From Thermoplasmata archaeon M9B2D (GTDB lineage Archaea; Thermoplasmatota; E2; DHVEG-1), in contig MUGD01000045.1 of the NCBI GenBank assembly GCA_002900555.1, positions 1-17,113 on the forward strand: 17,113 nt of DNA, written 5' to 3'. How positions within the stretch are numbered: the stretch's first letter is position 1; each line of letters begins with the position of its first letter. The position numbers and the translations under genes were made by a program. Shown here piece by piece: positions 5,682-14,241 of this stretch. The notes below the pieces were generated by a model that saw only the letters and a program-made list of their open reading frames with translations, was not told the origin of the DNA and ran no database searches.

Positions 5682-5893
5682 CGCAAGGAAAATCAGATAA
5701 AAAGGAACTGGGTGTCTGTTGGAAGACGTATCACGTCCCCACAACGACGACCAGTGTTGGTTCCATTCTTGAGTACGTGGTCGTCGAAAACCTGGATTTC
5801 CGTTGTCTAGACTCGATCACAAAGCAGATAGAAAAAGGGACCATGCATTTCATATCGGATAAAGAGGGGTTCGTATCGAACCATGAACACTAA
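5651..5893 (+). pseudogene. Possible gene remnant (open frame without a normal start)
   Basis: After a TAG at 5648-5650 one frame stays open to a TAA at 5891-5893, directly before the ribosome site of the macrodomain gene. Its translation has a protein-like mix (VCWKTYHVPTTTTSVGSILE, later NLDFRCLDSITKQIEKG and HFISDKEGF). No ATG occurs before the last 16 codons; GTG near 5780 is the only other start. It may be the tail of a gene damaged upstream or chance coding-like sequence. No family is recognised. Confidence 0.2.
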
Positions 5894-5905
5894 GATAGAA
5901 ACCTA

Positions 5906-5912
5906 GGGGAGA
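5906..5912 (+). promoter_or_regulatory. Ribosome binding site GGGGAGA
   Basis: Eight nt before ATG 5921; it fixes the macrodomain start. No clear TATA box was found at the expected distance. Confidence 0.7.
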
Positions 5913-5920
5913 AACAATCT

Positions 5921-6466
5921 ATGGAACAACAGATCAACACCTCGCTTCTTGTCCTTACAATTGGTGATATCACCAAGGAGTCAACCGACGCGATCGTCAA
6001 CGCGGCAAATAGCAGACTAGCTGGTGGCGGGGGTGTGGACGGTGCGATCCATCGCGCAGGTGGACCACTTATTATGAAAGACTGCAGGAAAATCGGTGGA
6101 TGTCCCACAGGGTATGCCGTTATCACAACCGCAGGCAACCTTACGGCAAAACACGTCATCCACACAGTTGGACCCAGGTATTTAGATGGAACACGAAATG
6201 AGGCAACCCTGCTCAGAAGCGCGTACCTCGAAAGCCTTCGGCTTGCATCAAAACACAATCTGCAAAGCCTTGCGTTTCCTGCCATCAGCACCGGGGCGTA
6301 CGGCTACCCAATCAAAGAAGCAGCCAGAATTGCTCTCCAGACAATCATCGACTACCTCAGAACACACAACGACATCACGCTGGTCAGAATCGTCCTGTAT
6401 GATACGGCATCCTACGATAGATTCACAGAAGAATTAACGAAAATACTGTCACCGTCACCATCCTAG
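5921..6466 (+). CDS. Macrodomain protein (MacroD/YmdB-type ADP-ribose hydrolase)
   Basis: A 181-residue single macrodomain, full length. Enzymes of this class remove ADP-ribose from proteins or nucleic acids and deacetylate O-acetyl-ADP-ribose in the cytoplasm. Key residues of the MacroD-type subgroup are visible: GDIT at 15-18 (the Asp contacts adenine), IVNAAN at 25-30, the glycine-rich loop GGGGVDGAIH at 35-44 with its conserved Asp40 and His44, and the second loop STGAYGYP at 123-130. The segment AITTAGNL-like (residues 67-73) and HTVGPRY also fit. No partner ADP-ribosyltransferase or sirtuin is encoded nearby, so a stand-alone housekeeping or repair role is more likely than a toxin-antitoxin role. 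A T8 run follows the stop. Confidence 0.92.
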   Translation: MEQQINTSLLVLTIGDITKESTDAIVNAANSRLAGGGGVDGAIHRAGGPLIMKDCRKIGGCPTGYAVITTAGNLTAKHVIHTVGPRYLDGTRNEATLLRSAYLESLRLASKHNLQSLAFPAISTGAYGYPIKEAARIALQTIIDYLRTHNDITLVRIVLYDTASYDRFTEELTKILSPSPS

Positions 6467-6474
6467 AAAAGACG

Positions 6475-6482
6475 TTTTTTTT
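6475..6482 (+). terminator. T8 terminator after the macrodomain gene
   Basis: An uninterrupted T8 begins 9 nt after the TAG, with no stem-loop. Confidence 0.55.
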
Positions 6483-6546
6483 ATCTGCCTGCAAAGACAC
6501 GCATCCAGAATTATATTTTTCCAAACATTTAAATGATTCAACAACA

Positions 6547-6584
6547 TATAAAAATGCAATAACTTGTTATGAACGACAGGGGAG
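6547..6584 (+). promoter_or_regulatory. TATA box and ribosome site for the FG-GAP protein
   Basis: TATAAAAA at 6547-6554 lies 36-44 nt before the ATG at 6591. GGGGAG at 6579-6584 lies 6 nt before it. Confidence 0.65.
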
Positions 6585-6590
6585 TCTACT

Positions 6591-8930
6591 ATGAAAAATA
6601 ATGTATGTACAAAAACAATGGTTGTAAGCATTATCCTGCTATTTGCAGGGACAAGTATCGTACCAAGTATCACTGGGGTACTACGGTACGACGATTCAGA
6701 ATCATATCAAAAAGAAATACAGGAGATACCGACTACACATAGGTATTTCTCCATGCCAGGTACCGCGCAAGAACTGATAACAGTATATCCAGCGATAGAC
6801 CCTGATCAACTGTATACGAAAACACAAGTACATGATACATACAGCCAGCCACCTGGCGGATCCTCACCACTCATGTTAAACGATGCCCTGATATCACAAC
6901 CCTTAAACAATGATGTTCTACGAGCAGGGGATATCATTGAAATACGAGGCACTGCGAGCGGGGCAACGTTTGAGTATTACGTGATTGAATGGGGGATTGG
7001 TGAATACCCAAGTGAATGGTTTTCGACAGGGATAGTGTTGGAAAACGGTGGGTTACAGGAGGTTATCAATGATACGTTAGCGACCTGGGATACCAGCTTT
7101 ATCGATGAGGAGGAGTTCTTCACACTACGGCTTACGGTGAATTTCACCACGAATTCAAATGAAGTATTTATAAGAAATCTGTGCCTTGATCCAAGTCTTA
7201 AAGAAGGATGGCCTCAGAAAATTCCCTTTGAGTATGACACCCAAGGTGGGTATTATTACTGGGCTGGGTATTTAGAACCAGTTGTCGATGATATCGACAG
7301 CGATGGACGTTGTGAGATACTCGTGTATAAGGGCGGGGACCCCCCGAAACTTGTTGTGTACCGCGACAACGGCTCACTTCTCTGGTCGTCCCCCGTTGGA
7401 ACGACAGAGGTCTCCGGTGGGAACCTGCATATCCCCCTTGTTGGTGATATCAACAATGACGGATTTGATGAAATCGTTGTGTTCAGATTCTTACTTATTG
7501 GGACCTATTCAGAGCTTTATGTTTTCGACCATACCGGTGATATACTAGATGGGTGGCCGATTGACATTCCAAAGGAATATCATCCAACGTTATGTATCGC
7601 AGATGTAAACAATGATGGATATGACGAGATTCTCCTCAAAGGCAATGATGCACTTGTTCGATACTTTCTCATCGTCGATTACACCGGCACGATCATTGCA
7701 CAGTGGGTATTGTCAGAGAAGCATTGGGGCAGTTCCGTTGAATCAAGCCCAGCGGTAGGGAATTTCGATGATGATCCTGACCTAGAGATCGTCTGCACAG
7801 ACCCTAGTGAAAACGCAGGCTATAACGCCTCATCCGGAGAATGGAACAACGAAGGCGTCATCCATGTGTATAACATCGATGGTTCTGAACTTCCCGGTTG
7901 GCCGATCTACACTGACGGGATAATTTTTTCCTCCCCGGCGACAGGGGATATTAATAACGACGGGGATGTCGAACTTATCGTTGGGTTGCAGTATGCTGGC
8001 CCAGCCCCGGATTACCGGTATGGGGGTCTGTATGCGTTTGATAAAAATGGGAACGTGCTACCTGGCTTTCCGTTTGAAAAAGGATGGAATTTCGGGTCAT
8101 CCCCATCCCTTGCTGATTTTGATGCGGACGGTGATTTGGAGATATCCGCGAGTCGATTAGGGTTCTACACCTATGTCATCCATCACGATGCAACGCTTGC
8201 CTCTGGATGGCCTCAACAGACGACCTGGAATGATTACTATTCGACGGTTGTCGGGGATATCAACGATGACGGCATCCCTGATATTCTGACGACCGCGGGG
8301 AACGGGTTTTACCCAACCGTCTCTCAGCATGGAGGCGTCTACGCCTGGAACTATGATGGGACGCCGATCCCCGGGTTTCCAAAATCAACAGAGGTTGATG
8401 CTCAGGCACCAGCAACCATCGCTGACATTGACGATGACGGTGCTGTCGAGGTCATCGCAAGCTCCAATTGGGATTATGATTATCAGACAGAAGATTACAA
8501 ATACCGTGGGAGCCTCTACGTCTGGGAGGTTGACGCAAACTACGTCCCGTCAACCATGGAATGGCCGACCTTCCATCATGATATCCAGCGTACCGGGATG
8601 TATCCCTATGAGTCGTCGTTGTTTGAACTAACGATAGGCAACATCACCGGAGGGCTGCTGAAAGTGAAAGCGACTCTTAAGAACATCGGTGAAATACCGG
8701 CAGACGATATTGAATGGAACATCTCGGTTGACGGCGGATTTATTCTTGTTGGGAGAGAGACAACCGGGTCTATCCAATCATTAAATCCCAATGATGAACA
8801 GACCATCACCTCAAAACCGATCATAGGCATAGGCAAAACCGTGATAAAGATCACTGCGACAGCCCCAGGGGATAGTGCATCAAAGCAACAAAACGCAACG
8901 ATACTGCTGTTCTTCATCCTCATGAAATAA
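6591..8930 (+). CDS. Secreted FG-GAP/VCBS beta-propeller protein with shared C-terminal surface domain
   Basis: A 779-residue exported protein. The signal peptide is at about 1-29 (TKTMVVSIILLFAGTSIVPSITG). Residues about 95-200 look like a beta-sandwich. From about 233 to 620 there are eight calcium-binding D-x-[DN]-x-D-G type loops, each followed by [EV]-[IV] strands: DIDSDGRCEI, DINNDGFDEI, DVNNDGYDEI, NFDDDPDLEI, DINNDGDVEL, DFDADGDLEI, DINDDGIPDI and DIDDDGAVEV. They alternate with G-[WF]-P turns (GWPQ, GWPI, GFPF, GFPK). This is the FG-GAP/integrin-like propeller, a calcium-stabilised ligand or glycan-binding scaffold. Residues 678-779 are the C-terminal domain shared with three other proteins here (DDIEWNIS, TTGSIQSL, IGIGKTVIKI, tail ILLFFILMK). 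No hydrolase motif is visible. It is probably a surface adhesin or binding protein. Confidence 0.88.
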   Translation: MKNNVCTKTMVVSIILLFAGTSIVPSITGVLRYDDSESYQKEIQEIPTTHRYFSMPGTAQELITVYPAIDPDQLYTKTQVHDTYSQPPGGSSPLMLNDALISQPLNNDVLRAGDIIEIRGTASGATFEYYVIEWGIGEYPSEWFSTGIVLENGGLQEVINDTLATWDTSFIDEEEFFTLRLTVNFTTNSNEVFIRNLCLDPSLKEGWPQKIPFEYDTQGGYYYWAGYLEPVVDDIDSDGRCEILVYKGGDPPKLVVYRDNGSLLWSSPVGTTEVSGGNLHIPLVGDINNDGFDEIVVFRFLLIGTYSELYVFDHTGDILDGWPIDIPKEYHPTLCIADVNNDGYDEILLKGNDALVRYFLIVDYTGTIIAQWVLSEKHWGSSVESSPAVGNFDDDPDLEIVCTDPSENAGYNASSGEWNNEGVIHVYNIDGSELPGWPIYTDGIIFSSPATGDINNDGDVELIVGLQYAGPAPDYRYGGLYAFDKNGNVLPGFPFEKGWNFGSSPSLADFDADGDLEISASRLGFYTYVIHHDATLASGWPQQTTWNDYYSTVVGDINDDGIPDILTTAGNGFYPTVSQHGGVYAWNYDGTPIPGFPKSTEVDAQAPATIADIDDDGAVEVIASSNWDYDYQTEDYKYRGSLYVWEVDANYVPSTMEWPTFHHDIQRTGMYPYESSLFELTIGNITGGLLKVKATLKNIGEIPADDIEWNISVDGGFILVGRETTGSIQSLNPNDEQTITSKPIIGIGKTVIKITATAPGDSASKQQNATILLFFILMK

Positions 8931-8967
8931 AGATAGTCAGGAAGGCTTTCAAAACCACAACCATTAA

Positions 8968-8981
8968 TTTTTTTTTTCTTT
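8968..8981 (+). terminator. T-tract terminator (T10 C TTT)
   Basis: T10-C-TTT lies 37 nt after the stop of the FG-GAP gene, without a stem-loop. Confidence 0.65.
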
Positions 8982-9057
8982 GGAAACCTACGTCAAAAAA
9001 GACAGAGCCATGATGTATCGGTAAAAACTTAATGACAGAACACCTATTACAAGAGTG

Positions 9058-10194
9058 ATGACGAAAGACAGGTACGAGACGATTATCATCGGCGCTGGTA
9101 TCTCTGGGCTTGCCTGCGCATACAGCCTGCAGAAGCAGGGCAAGGATTTTTTAGTCATCAGTAAAGACATCGGCGGCCGCATCCGTACCTCTGAAGATGG
9201 GACTGTGAACTATGGTGCGTTTTTTGTCTGTTCAGATTATGAAAACATCCTGCCGTTTGTGACAATTCGGAAAAGAATCAGACTCCGCGAGTTCTGTTTT
9301 CATGAAGACAACCACAGCTACACTCTCTATGAACCACGGCTCGTAGCCTTCATGCATCAATTCATGAAGATAAAAAGACACCTGTACAGATTTAGAACCG
9401 CGCTACAGACCTTCCGAAAGACCGCGAAAACCACTTCACAGAAAAACGCAATCGAAGCAGACCCGTTCTTGCATACCTTGTATATGAAAAACGCTGCTGA
9501 TTTTGTAAAAGAACAGAGTCTAGAAAGAGGCACGGACACGTACCTCTCAAAGGCGTTGTATTCTACGACGTTTTCCGCGGTCCATGAGATGAACGCATTT
9601 AGTTTCTTACAGTACCTTCTGCCGTTGATCACACCGATTTATACCTTTTCATTTGAAAAGGCAACCATGATCAGATCGTTTCAACAAGACATTGTTCTTG
9701 ACGCTGTCAGTGATATACGCTATACCAATGACCAGTACCAGGTTAAAACAAGCACAGGGACGTATCATTCAAAGAACCTTGTGCTCGCAACAGAACTGGG
9801 CTGGTCCTGCCGGTTCACAGGGATAAGAGAGATGAACCTACCTGTTTCCACGCATATGCTTCATGTAAAAGGCAGCCCTAGGAGCATCATCGCACGGAGA
9901 TCATATCAGCTGTTCTGTCATCCAAGCATGGTTCAGTCGATTGCTGATCTTGGAGATGGGACCTATCTGTTCTATTTTAAGGACCGGCAACCAAGCTTGG
10001 AAGCGTATTTTTATGATCCAACGGTGATTGCCCATCATTTCTGGGACCCGGCTGGGCGTATCAATGGCCATGTGCTTATCGAAAGTAAGAGAGCAAAGCA
10101 TATGTATCTCATAGGGGACTATAACATCGCTGGACTTGAAGAGGCGTTTATCACGGGACTGTATGCAGCAGGTCAGATCATAAACTCATCGTAG
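9058..10194 (+). CDS. FAD-dependent oxidoreductase, flavin amine oxidase/desaturase-like
   Basis: A 378-residue cytoplasmic protein with an N-terminal dinucleotide-binding fold: TIIIGAGISGLACAYSL, with G12-x-G14-x2-G17, then the second-strand region LVISKD and the GGRI motif typical of flavin-containing amine oxidases, protoporphyrinogen oxidases and carotenoid desaturases. The C-terminal FAD motif is also present: MYLIGDYNIAGLEEAFITGLYAAGQI, where the Asp contacts ribitol. The middle (about 100-280) is the substrate region and shows no recognisable specificity. It is shorter than most amine oxidases (about 450 residues). A GTG lies directly before the chosen ATG (9055), and no ribosome site is present. 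A TAAAAACTTAA about 27-36 nt upstream suggests a leaderless message. It stands alone between two surface-protein genes, so context does not reveal the substrate. Confidence 0.83.
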   Translation: MTKDRYETIIIGAGISGLACAYSLQKQGKDFLVISKDIGGRIRTSEDGTVNYGAFFVCSDYENILPFVTIRKRIRLREFCFHEDNHSYTLYEPRLVAFMHQFMKIKRHLYRFRTALQTFRKTAKTTSQKNAIEADPFLHTLYMKNAADFVKEQSLERGTDTYLSKALYSTTFSAVHEMNAFSFLQYLLPLITPIYTFSFEKATMIRSFQQDIVLDAVSDIRYTNDQYQVKTSTGTYHSKNLVLATELGWSCRFTGIREMNLPVSTHMLHVKGSPRSIIARRSYQLFCHPSMVQSIADLGDGTYLFYFKDRQPSLEAYFYDPTVIAHHFWDPAGRINGHVLIESKRAKHMYLIGDYNIAGLEEAFITGLYAAGQIINSS

Positions 10195-10310
10195 ATTTTC
10201 ATCTCAAAAAATGGTGCAGAGGCCTTATAGGTACATCGTTTGAGTAGGGTTCTTGTGCGTTCCCGGTAATACGAACGTTCCTAGCATAAAAAAACGCCAT
10301 CATCATTTCC

Positions 10311-10322
10311 TTTTTTTTCTTT
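10311..10322 (+). terminator. T-tract terminator (T8 C TTT)
   Basis: T8-C-TTT about 115 nt after the FAD-gene stop, with a back-up T9 at 10339-10347. Its distance from the stop implies a longer 3' untranslated region than for other genes here. Confidence 0.5.
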
Positions 10323-10451
10323 AGTTTTCACTATTATGTTTTTTTTTAAAAAATCCAAAAAAAGAAAAAATTTTTTAGATATTTTTCTTACATTTATAAT
10401 GAAATAATAGGTTTTATTATCATTTTGAACAAATTTCCTATGACTACTTTC

Positions 10452-10494
10452 TTATACATTCGAGTCTATAAGTATATTTGTCGGTATTGGAGGT
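10452..10494 (+). promoter_or_regulatory. TATA elements and ribosome site for the C25 peptidase
   Basis: Two TATA-like elements, TTATACA (10452-10458) and ATAAGTATATT (10468-10478), lie before a consensus GGAGGT (10489-10494) 6 nt from ATG 10501. The first is at the better distance. The second is identical over 11 nt to the TATA region of the papain-like gene on the minus strand (14192-14202), but at a different spacing. Confidence 0.55.
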
Positions 10495-10500
10495 AAAAAG

Positions 10501-12423
10501 ATGAAGAAAATAGTACCCATACTCGTTATGGGATTAATAGTCCTTAGTGGACTAGGGGCAGCTGCGTATGACACGACCGTCTCATTACAACACACAACTC
10601 CCGTAACAACCGAATCAACATCGGTTCTATTTGTGACACCACCCGTGGTGTCTGAAAAAGATGGGTTTGCCGAAATACAACTTGATGGCGCCACAACCAA
10701 CTGGTTACGACAAAACAGACCAGTGTTACCCATCTACGTGAAGACCTATGAGATTCCCTACGGGTCGACCGATATCCACGTGCTCTGCCAAGCTAAAGAC
10801 ATCAGCACCATGGCAGTGACAAAGGAGATTATCCCAGCCCGTATCGTTCCGTTGTCCAAATTACAGGATCAGACCGCTTATGAGAAGGACCCAGCGGTGT
10901 ACCAGAACCCTGCGTTCTATCCGGAAACCTGGTTTAGCTATGACCTTGGTGCCGGCCGTAACAAAAACGATGTGCAGGTGACGTTTGTAAAAATCGTATG
11001 CTATCCTGTACGGTATTCACCGATGAGCAACCACATCACGTATGCCGGTGGCTTTGACATTGTGCTGCAGTACCAAAAACCAAACACACCACCGATGATG
11101 TTCTCAGATGACTATGATATGGTGATTATCGCTCCAAGTGCATTTGAGTCAAGTCTCCAAAGACTTATAGATTTTAAGAACGGCAAGGGTCTTATGACCA
11201 CGTTTAAGTCAGTCGAATCCATTCTTGGTGAATACACTGGATATGACCAGCCTGAGCAGGTGAAGAAATTCATAAAATACGCCTACGACACGTGGGACAT
11301 CACCTATGTATTGCTTGTCGGCGGTCTAAAAAACCATATCTATGCCAAGGACAAGGATAGCAGGTCCGCTGGATGGAAGGCGTGGTATGTCCCGGTACGA
11401 TATGTCGTCATGCCACATGCGGACGACGAAGCCTGCTTATCTGATATGTACTACGGATGCCTGTATGACGCGAACGGAAGCTTCGACAGCTGGGATTCCA
11501 ATGGTGATGGCGTGTACGCAGCCTGGAACGCACCCGGTGCACTCAAAGACTCCTTCGATTTGTACCCGGAAGTCTATGTCAGTCGACTCCCGGTGACAAA
11601 CAAATGGGAGGTAAATCACATGGTGAAAAAAATAATCGCCTATGAGAGCACTGGCCCTGACGACAAACCTTGGTATAAGACCTTTATCGGTGTCGGCGGG
11701 AAAACATTCTACTATTGGCTAGGGAAACCAGATGGGGAGTACCTCTGTGACCTCGCGTATAACAACACAAAGCTTGCGATCCCTGATCTAAGCCATGTAC
11801 AGGTGTATTCGACAAACAGGGATAGCGGTGGCCTTGTCCCAAATACAAAAGACATCACATCGACCTTTAGCAAGGGTGCTGGCTTTATCGACTTCCAAGG
11901 ACACGGGTACGCACTTGGGTGGAACACGATCTGGTTTGATGGAAATTACCCTGATGATTGGACTGGCGGCATCGGCCTAGATAAGTTCTGGCGGATACAA
12001 AACGGGGCAAAACAGCCGGTAGTAATCGTCGGTGGATGTCATAACGGTTTGTACAACGTCTCCATGCTCCCTGGTATGAAAGACAAGAACGGGACAAGCT
12101 ATTTCTGTCATGGACTGCCTGGTCCTGTGTGCTTTAGCTGGGGGCTTGTCATAAAACCCTTTGGAGGTGCTATCGCGTCAACCGGATGTACCGGGTATGG
12201 TGTTGGCACAAGCGGCGACCCGTCCACGATTCTTAGTTCAGCGCTTGAGTCGAATTTCTTCTACGAGGTCGGCCATGGTGCAACCCACCTTGCGCAGGCT
12301 CACAGTCAGTCCATTGAGAAATACCTAAATGAAAACGTCATAGAGCAGACCGATGCGTACTGTATCACGAACTGGGCGTTGTTCGGCGACCCAAGTTTAG
12401 TGTTCGGTGGGTACTCCTCATAA
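10501..12423 (+). CDS. Secreted C25 (gingipain-like) cysteine peptidase
   Basis: A 640-residue exported protein with a clean signal peptide (MKKIVPILVMGLIVLSGLGAAA). Residues about 30-195 are the gingipain propeptide-like region, ending with a TYAGGFDIVLQY strand. The C25 catalytic domain begins near YDMVIIAPSAFESSLQRLIDFKNGKG (about 206-231), the usual Rossmann-like start. The catalytic dyad is visible: His468 in DFQGHGY and Cys513 in VVIVGGCHNG, in the FxGHG and GC-x-N-G contexts of gingipains. Residues 332-337 (DSNGDG, preceded by DANGSFDSW) look like a calcium loop. The end, NWALFGDPSLVF, matches the conserved C25 domain end. Unlike its exported neighbours it lacks the shared C-terminal domain, so it is probably released or held by other means. 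Its likely role is extracellular protein breakdown; cleavage specificity cannot be read. Confidence 0.93.
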   Translation: MKKIVPILVMGLIVLSGLGAAAYDTTVSLQHTTPVTTESTSVLFVTPPVVSEKDGFAEIQLDGATTNWLRQNRPVLPIYVKTYEIPYGSTDIHVLCQAKDISTMAVTKEIIPARIVPLSKLQDQTAYEKDPAVYQNPAFYPETWFSYDLGAGRNKNDVQVTFVKIVCYPVRYSPMSNHITYAGGFDIVLQYQKPNTPPMMFSDDYDMVIIAPSAFESSLQRLIDFKNGKGLMTTFKSVESILGEYTGYDQPEQVKKFIKYAYDTWDITYVLLVGGLKNHIYAKDKDSRSAGWKAWYVPVRYVVMPHADDEACLSDMYYGCLYDANGSFDSWDSNGDGVYAAWNAPGALKDSFDLYPEVYVSRLPVTNKWEVNHMVKKIIAYESTGPDDKPWYKTFIGVGGKTFYYWLGKPDGEYLCDLAYNNTKLAIPDLSHVQVYSTNRDSGGLVPNTKDITSTFSKGAGFIDFQGHGYALGWNTIWFDGNYPDDWTGGIGLDKFWRIQNGAKQPVVIVGGCHNGLYNVSMLPGMKDKNGTSYFCHGLPGPVCFSWGLVIKPFGGAIASTGCTGYGVGTSGDPSTILSSALESNFFYEVGHGATHLAQAHSQSIEKYLNENVIEQTDAYCITNWALFGDPSLVFGGYSS

Positions 12424-12437
12424 CCAAGGAGCACCTC

Positions 12438-12455
12438 TTTTTTTCCTTTTTTTTT
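12438..12455 (+). terminator. T-tract terminator (T7 CC T9)
   Basis: T7-CC-T9 about 15 nt after the C25 gene stop, with no stem-loop. Confidence 0.65.
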
Positions 12456-12522
12456 AAAAACAGTGTATTTGACAAACGCGATGGGAAACAGAAGTGTTTT
12501 GGTAAGATTTGCCCTCTATTTT

Positions 12523-12540
12523 TGTATCATATATGATACA
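12523..12540. repeat. 18-bp perfect palindrome, copy 1 (TGTATCATATATGATACA)
   Basis: A perfect inverted repeat with no spacer (9-bp arms). It lies between the convergent C25 and papain-like genes. An identical copy, sharing three more T on the left, lies at 14317-14334 on the other side of the papain-like gene. No other copy was seen in the window. Confidence 0.8.
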
Positions 12541-12601
12541 ATAAATCAAGGGTTGGAATAAATTCCTATGATGCTGTATTATCTTATATGTACTATCTGT
12601 A

Positions 12602-14155
12602 CTATTGGAATCGTAGTCCAAAGATAGATGGCCCAAGGATAAAGAACCTCTCTGTATGCATGATGTTCTCAACAGTGATAGTTAGCTTCCCTGGTCCAAA
12701 GCCCATGACATCGACATGTTGTGTAAACGGCTCCTGGTCTGAAAGGACGGGAATGATGCCACTTGTGCCTCGTGTAAACATCAAGCCGAAAAAATCAATG
12801 GACCATTGCACGTTTGTTGCCTGATGTTCACTGCTGCTTTCTATCATAATATCGACACCAAAATTTCCAGTTGCATCGATATTCACAGGGTCTTGTCCGA
12901 TTCCGACAAGCGTGACGTCTGTCCCGCTGTTGCCCTCGTCATCGGTCACAGTCAGAGTCACACCGTACACACCGGTGGTAGTATATGCATGCGTTGGCGT
13001 TGGACCAACACCAGTTGCCCCATCACCGAAGTCCCAGTCGTATGATGCAATCATATTTTCTGGATCAATACTCTGTGTGCCGTCAAATGTGATCGCCTCG
13101 CCAGCCTCTGCAGTGTAGAACCCCCCGCAATCAGCGATAGGCGCCCAGTTCACGCTCTCAGGATCATACGAACCTGTCGCGTAGTACATGCCGAAGAACA
13201 ACGCGTAGTATTCCAGGTTGAAGAACCCGTCATACCCCCAGTCGGTCCCCCAGCTGTTCTTCACAATCCAGTATCCCCCGTTCTTGATGTTTGGGTCATC
13301 TTTCCAGCCGACCAGCATCACGATATGGTTCAGCATGTTCCCCCATGGCTCATGGGTGTCAGGATAATACTTCTCCGGATTGTGAACAACACTCCAATAG
13401 TTGATGAACTCCGTGGTGACGTTCAGTGCTACCGCGATTGGTCCCTCCTCGTACAAGATTGTTTTGATGATATCGGTGTTTTCCTCGGTGGCATACCCAA
13501 GGTCAAGGAACGTAACAGAACAATCACTCATCGGAATGAGATGATCCATCCACTCCTCGCATTTATCATCGCAAGGGATCGTATGGCTTGCCTGGTACGG
13601 GAAACACGATTCTGGGATGATACCGTTGACGTAGTTGCCTTCTTCGGTGGTGTTCAGGATATAGTAGTATGCCCCATACGGCGTCCCTCCATAACAACCT
13701 TGTCCGTAGTAATTCGCGGCAGCGGGAAGGCAGGAGAGCACATACTGCTCTGAAAGGTCAAGTGAAATCTGCGAGCAATTCTCGCTGATTTTTATCCTAC
13801 TTTCAAGGGCACCAAGAGCCGCGAAATCCCAGCAGCTTCCACAGTTCCCCTGCTGTTTCGCCGATGTAGTCCAATCAACACCATCGACGTCCTTCCAGCT
13901 GAACTGCTCAGGCAATGCCCTTGTTGGTCTTGTCTGTGTTGTGACAGAAAGCTGTGTGCAGTCTATAGGACACTGCATCACTGCATAGTAGTTTCCAAAC
14001 ACATCTGTCATTATATGCTGCTGATGACAGTCGCAGTCGGTAGTCACTTGTTCTTTGATTTCTTCAGCAGCAGATCCAGAAAGCCTTGGAGCGATAAGTC
14101 CGATACTGCTGCAGAACATAATACCTATTATAATCACGGTAACTTCTTTCTTCAT
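12602..14155 (-). CDS. Secreted papain-like (C1A) cysteine peptidase with PKD and shared C-terminal domain
   Basis: A 517-residue exported protein. The signal peptide covers about 1-30 (VTVIIIGIMFCSSIGLIA). Residues 31-85 are a short Cys-containing pro-region (CDC, QCPIDC) without a typical I29 inhibitor domain. The C1A domain follows with all catalytic residues: Gln102 (oxyanion hole) and Cys108 in QQGNCGSCWDFAALG, His277 in MLNHIVMLVGW, and Asn300 in WIVKNSWGTDWGYDG. Paired Cys (141, 154, 184, 195, 199, 212) suggest disulfides. Residues about 337-418 form a PKD domain (YDWDFGDG, then HAYTTTGVYGVTLTVTDDEG). Residues 424-517 are the C-terminal domain shared with three other proteins here (NVQWSI, TSGIIPVL, FGPGKLTITV, tail ILGPSIFGLRFQ). 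It probably degrades proteins outside the cell while held at the surface. It faces the C25 gene and is divergent from the nitroreductase-like gene. Confidence 0.94.
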   Translation of the reverse strand: MKKEVTVIIIGIMFCSSIGLIAPRLSGSAAEEIKEQVTTDCDCHQQHIMTDVFGNYYAVMQCPIDCTQLSVTTQTRPTRALPEQFSWKDVDGVDWTTSAKQQGNCGSCWDFAALGALESRIKISENCSQISLDLSEQYVLSCLPAAANYYGQGCYGGTPYGAYYYILNTTEEGNYVNGIIPESCFPYQASHTIPCDDKCEEWMDHLIPMSDCSVTFLDLGYATEENTDIIKTILYEEGPIAVALNVTTEFINYWSVVHNPEKYYPDTHEPWGNMLNHIVMLVGWKDDPNIKNGGYWIVKNSWGTDWGYDGFFNLEYYALFFGMYYATGSYDPESVNWAPIADCGGFYTAEAGEAITFDGTQSIDPENMIASYDWDFGDGATGVGPTPTHAYTTTGVYGVTLTVTDDEGNSGTDVTLVGIGQDPVNIDATGNFGVDIMIESSSEHQATNVQWSIDFFGLMFTRGTSGIIPVLSDQEPFTQHVDVMGFGPGKLTITVENIMHTERFFILGPSIFGLRFQ

Positions 14156-14160
14156 AGTAG

Positions 14161-14202
14161 CCCCTACAGATGAGAAACAACTATTCCGGTTAATATACTT
14201 AT
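14161..14202 (-). promoter_or_regulatory. Ribosome site and TATA box of the papain-like gene
   Basis: On the minus strand, TAGGGGC (GGGG at 14164-14161) lies 5 nt before ATG 14155, and ATAAGTATATT (14202-14192) lies 36 nt before it, a normal archaeal distance. Confidence 0.65.
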
Positions 14203-14241
14203 CGTATGGTTGTCGTGAAATAGAACGATTTTGATACCATA

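Larger units (their letters stand above)
10195..10500. other. 306-bp gene-free interval before the gingipain-like gene
   Basis: It holds the terminator of the FAD gene, a second T9 run at 10339-10347 followed by a very A/T-rich patch with A and T runs (10347-10377), and the promoter of the peptidase gene. A short CGTTC/GAACG inverted repeat lies near 10258-10277. No reading frame of interest was seen. Confidence 0.5.

Noticed and set aside
5921..6466. Macrodomain as a toxin-antitoxin (DarG-like) antitoxin.
   Set aside because: No ADP-ribosyltransferase toxin gene adjoins it, and the motifs fit a stand-alone MacroD-type hydrolase.
12589..12606. Direct repeat TGTACTAT at the end of the papain-like gene.
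   Set aside because: Two 8-nt copies in A/T-rich sequence at a stop codon are too short to interpret.
12602..14155. Plus-strand open frames inside the papain-like gene, for example 13325-13753.
   Set aside because: They are antisense to a complete papain-like gene with all catalytic residues, have no ribosome sites and show low-complexity translations.
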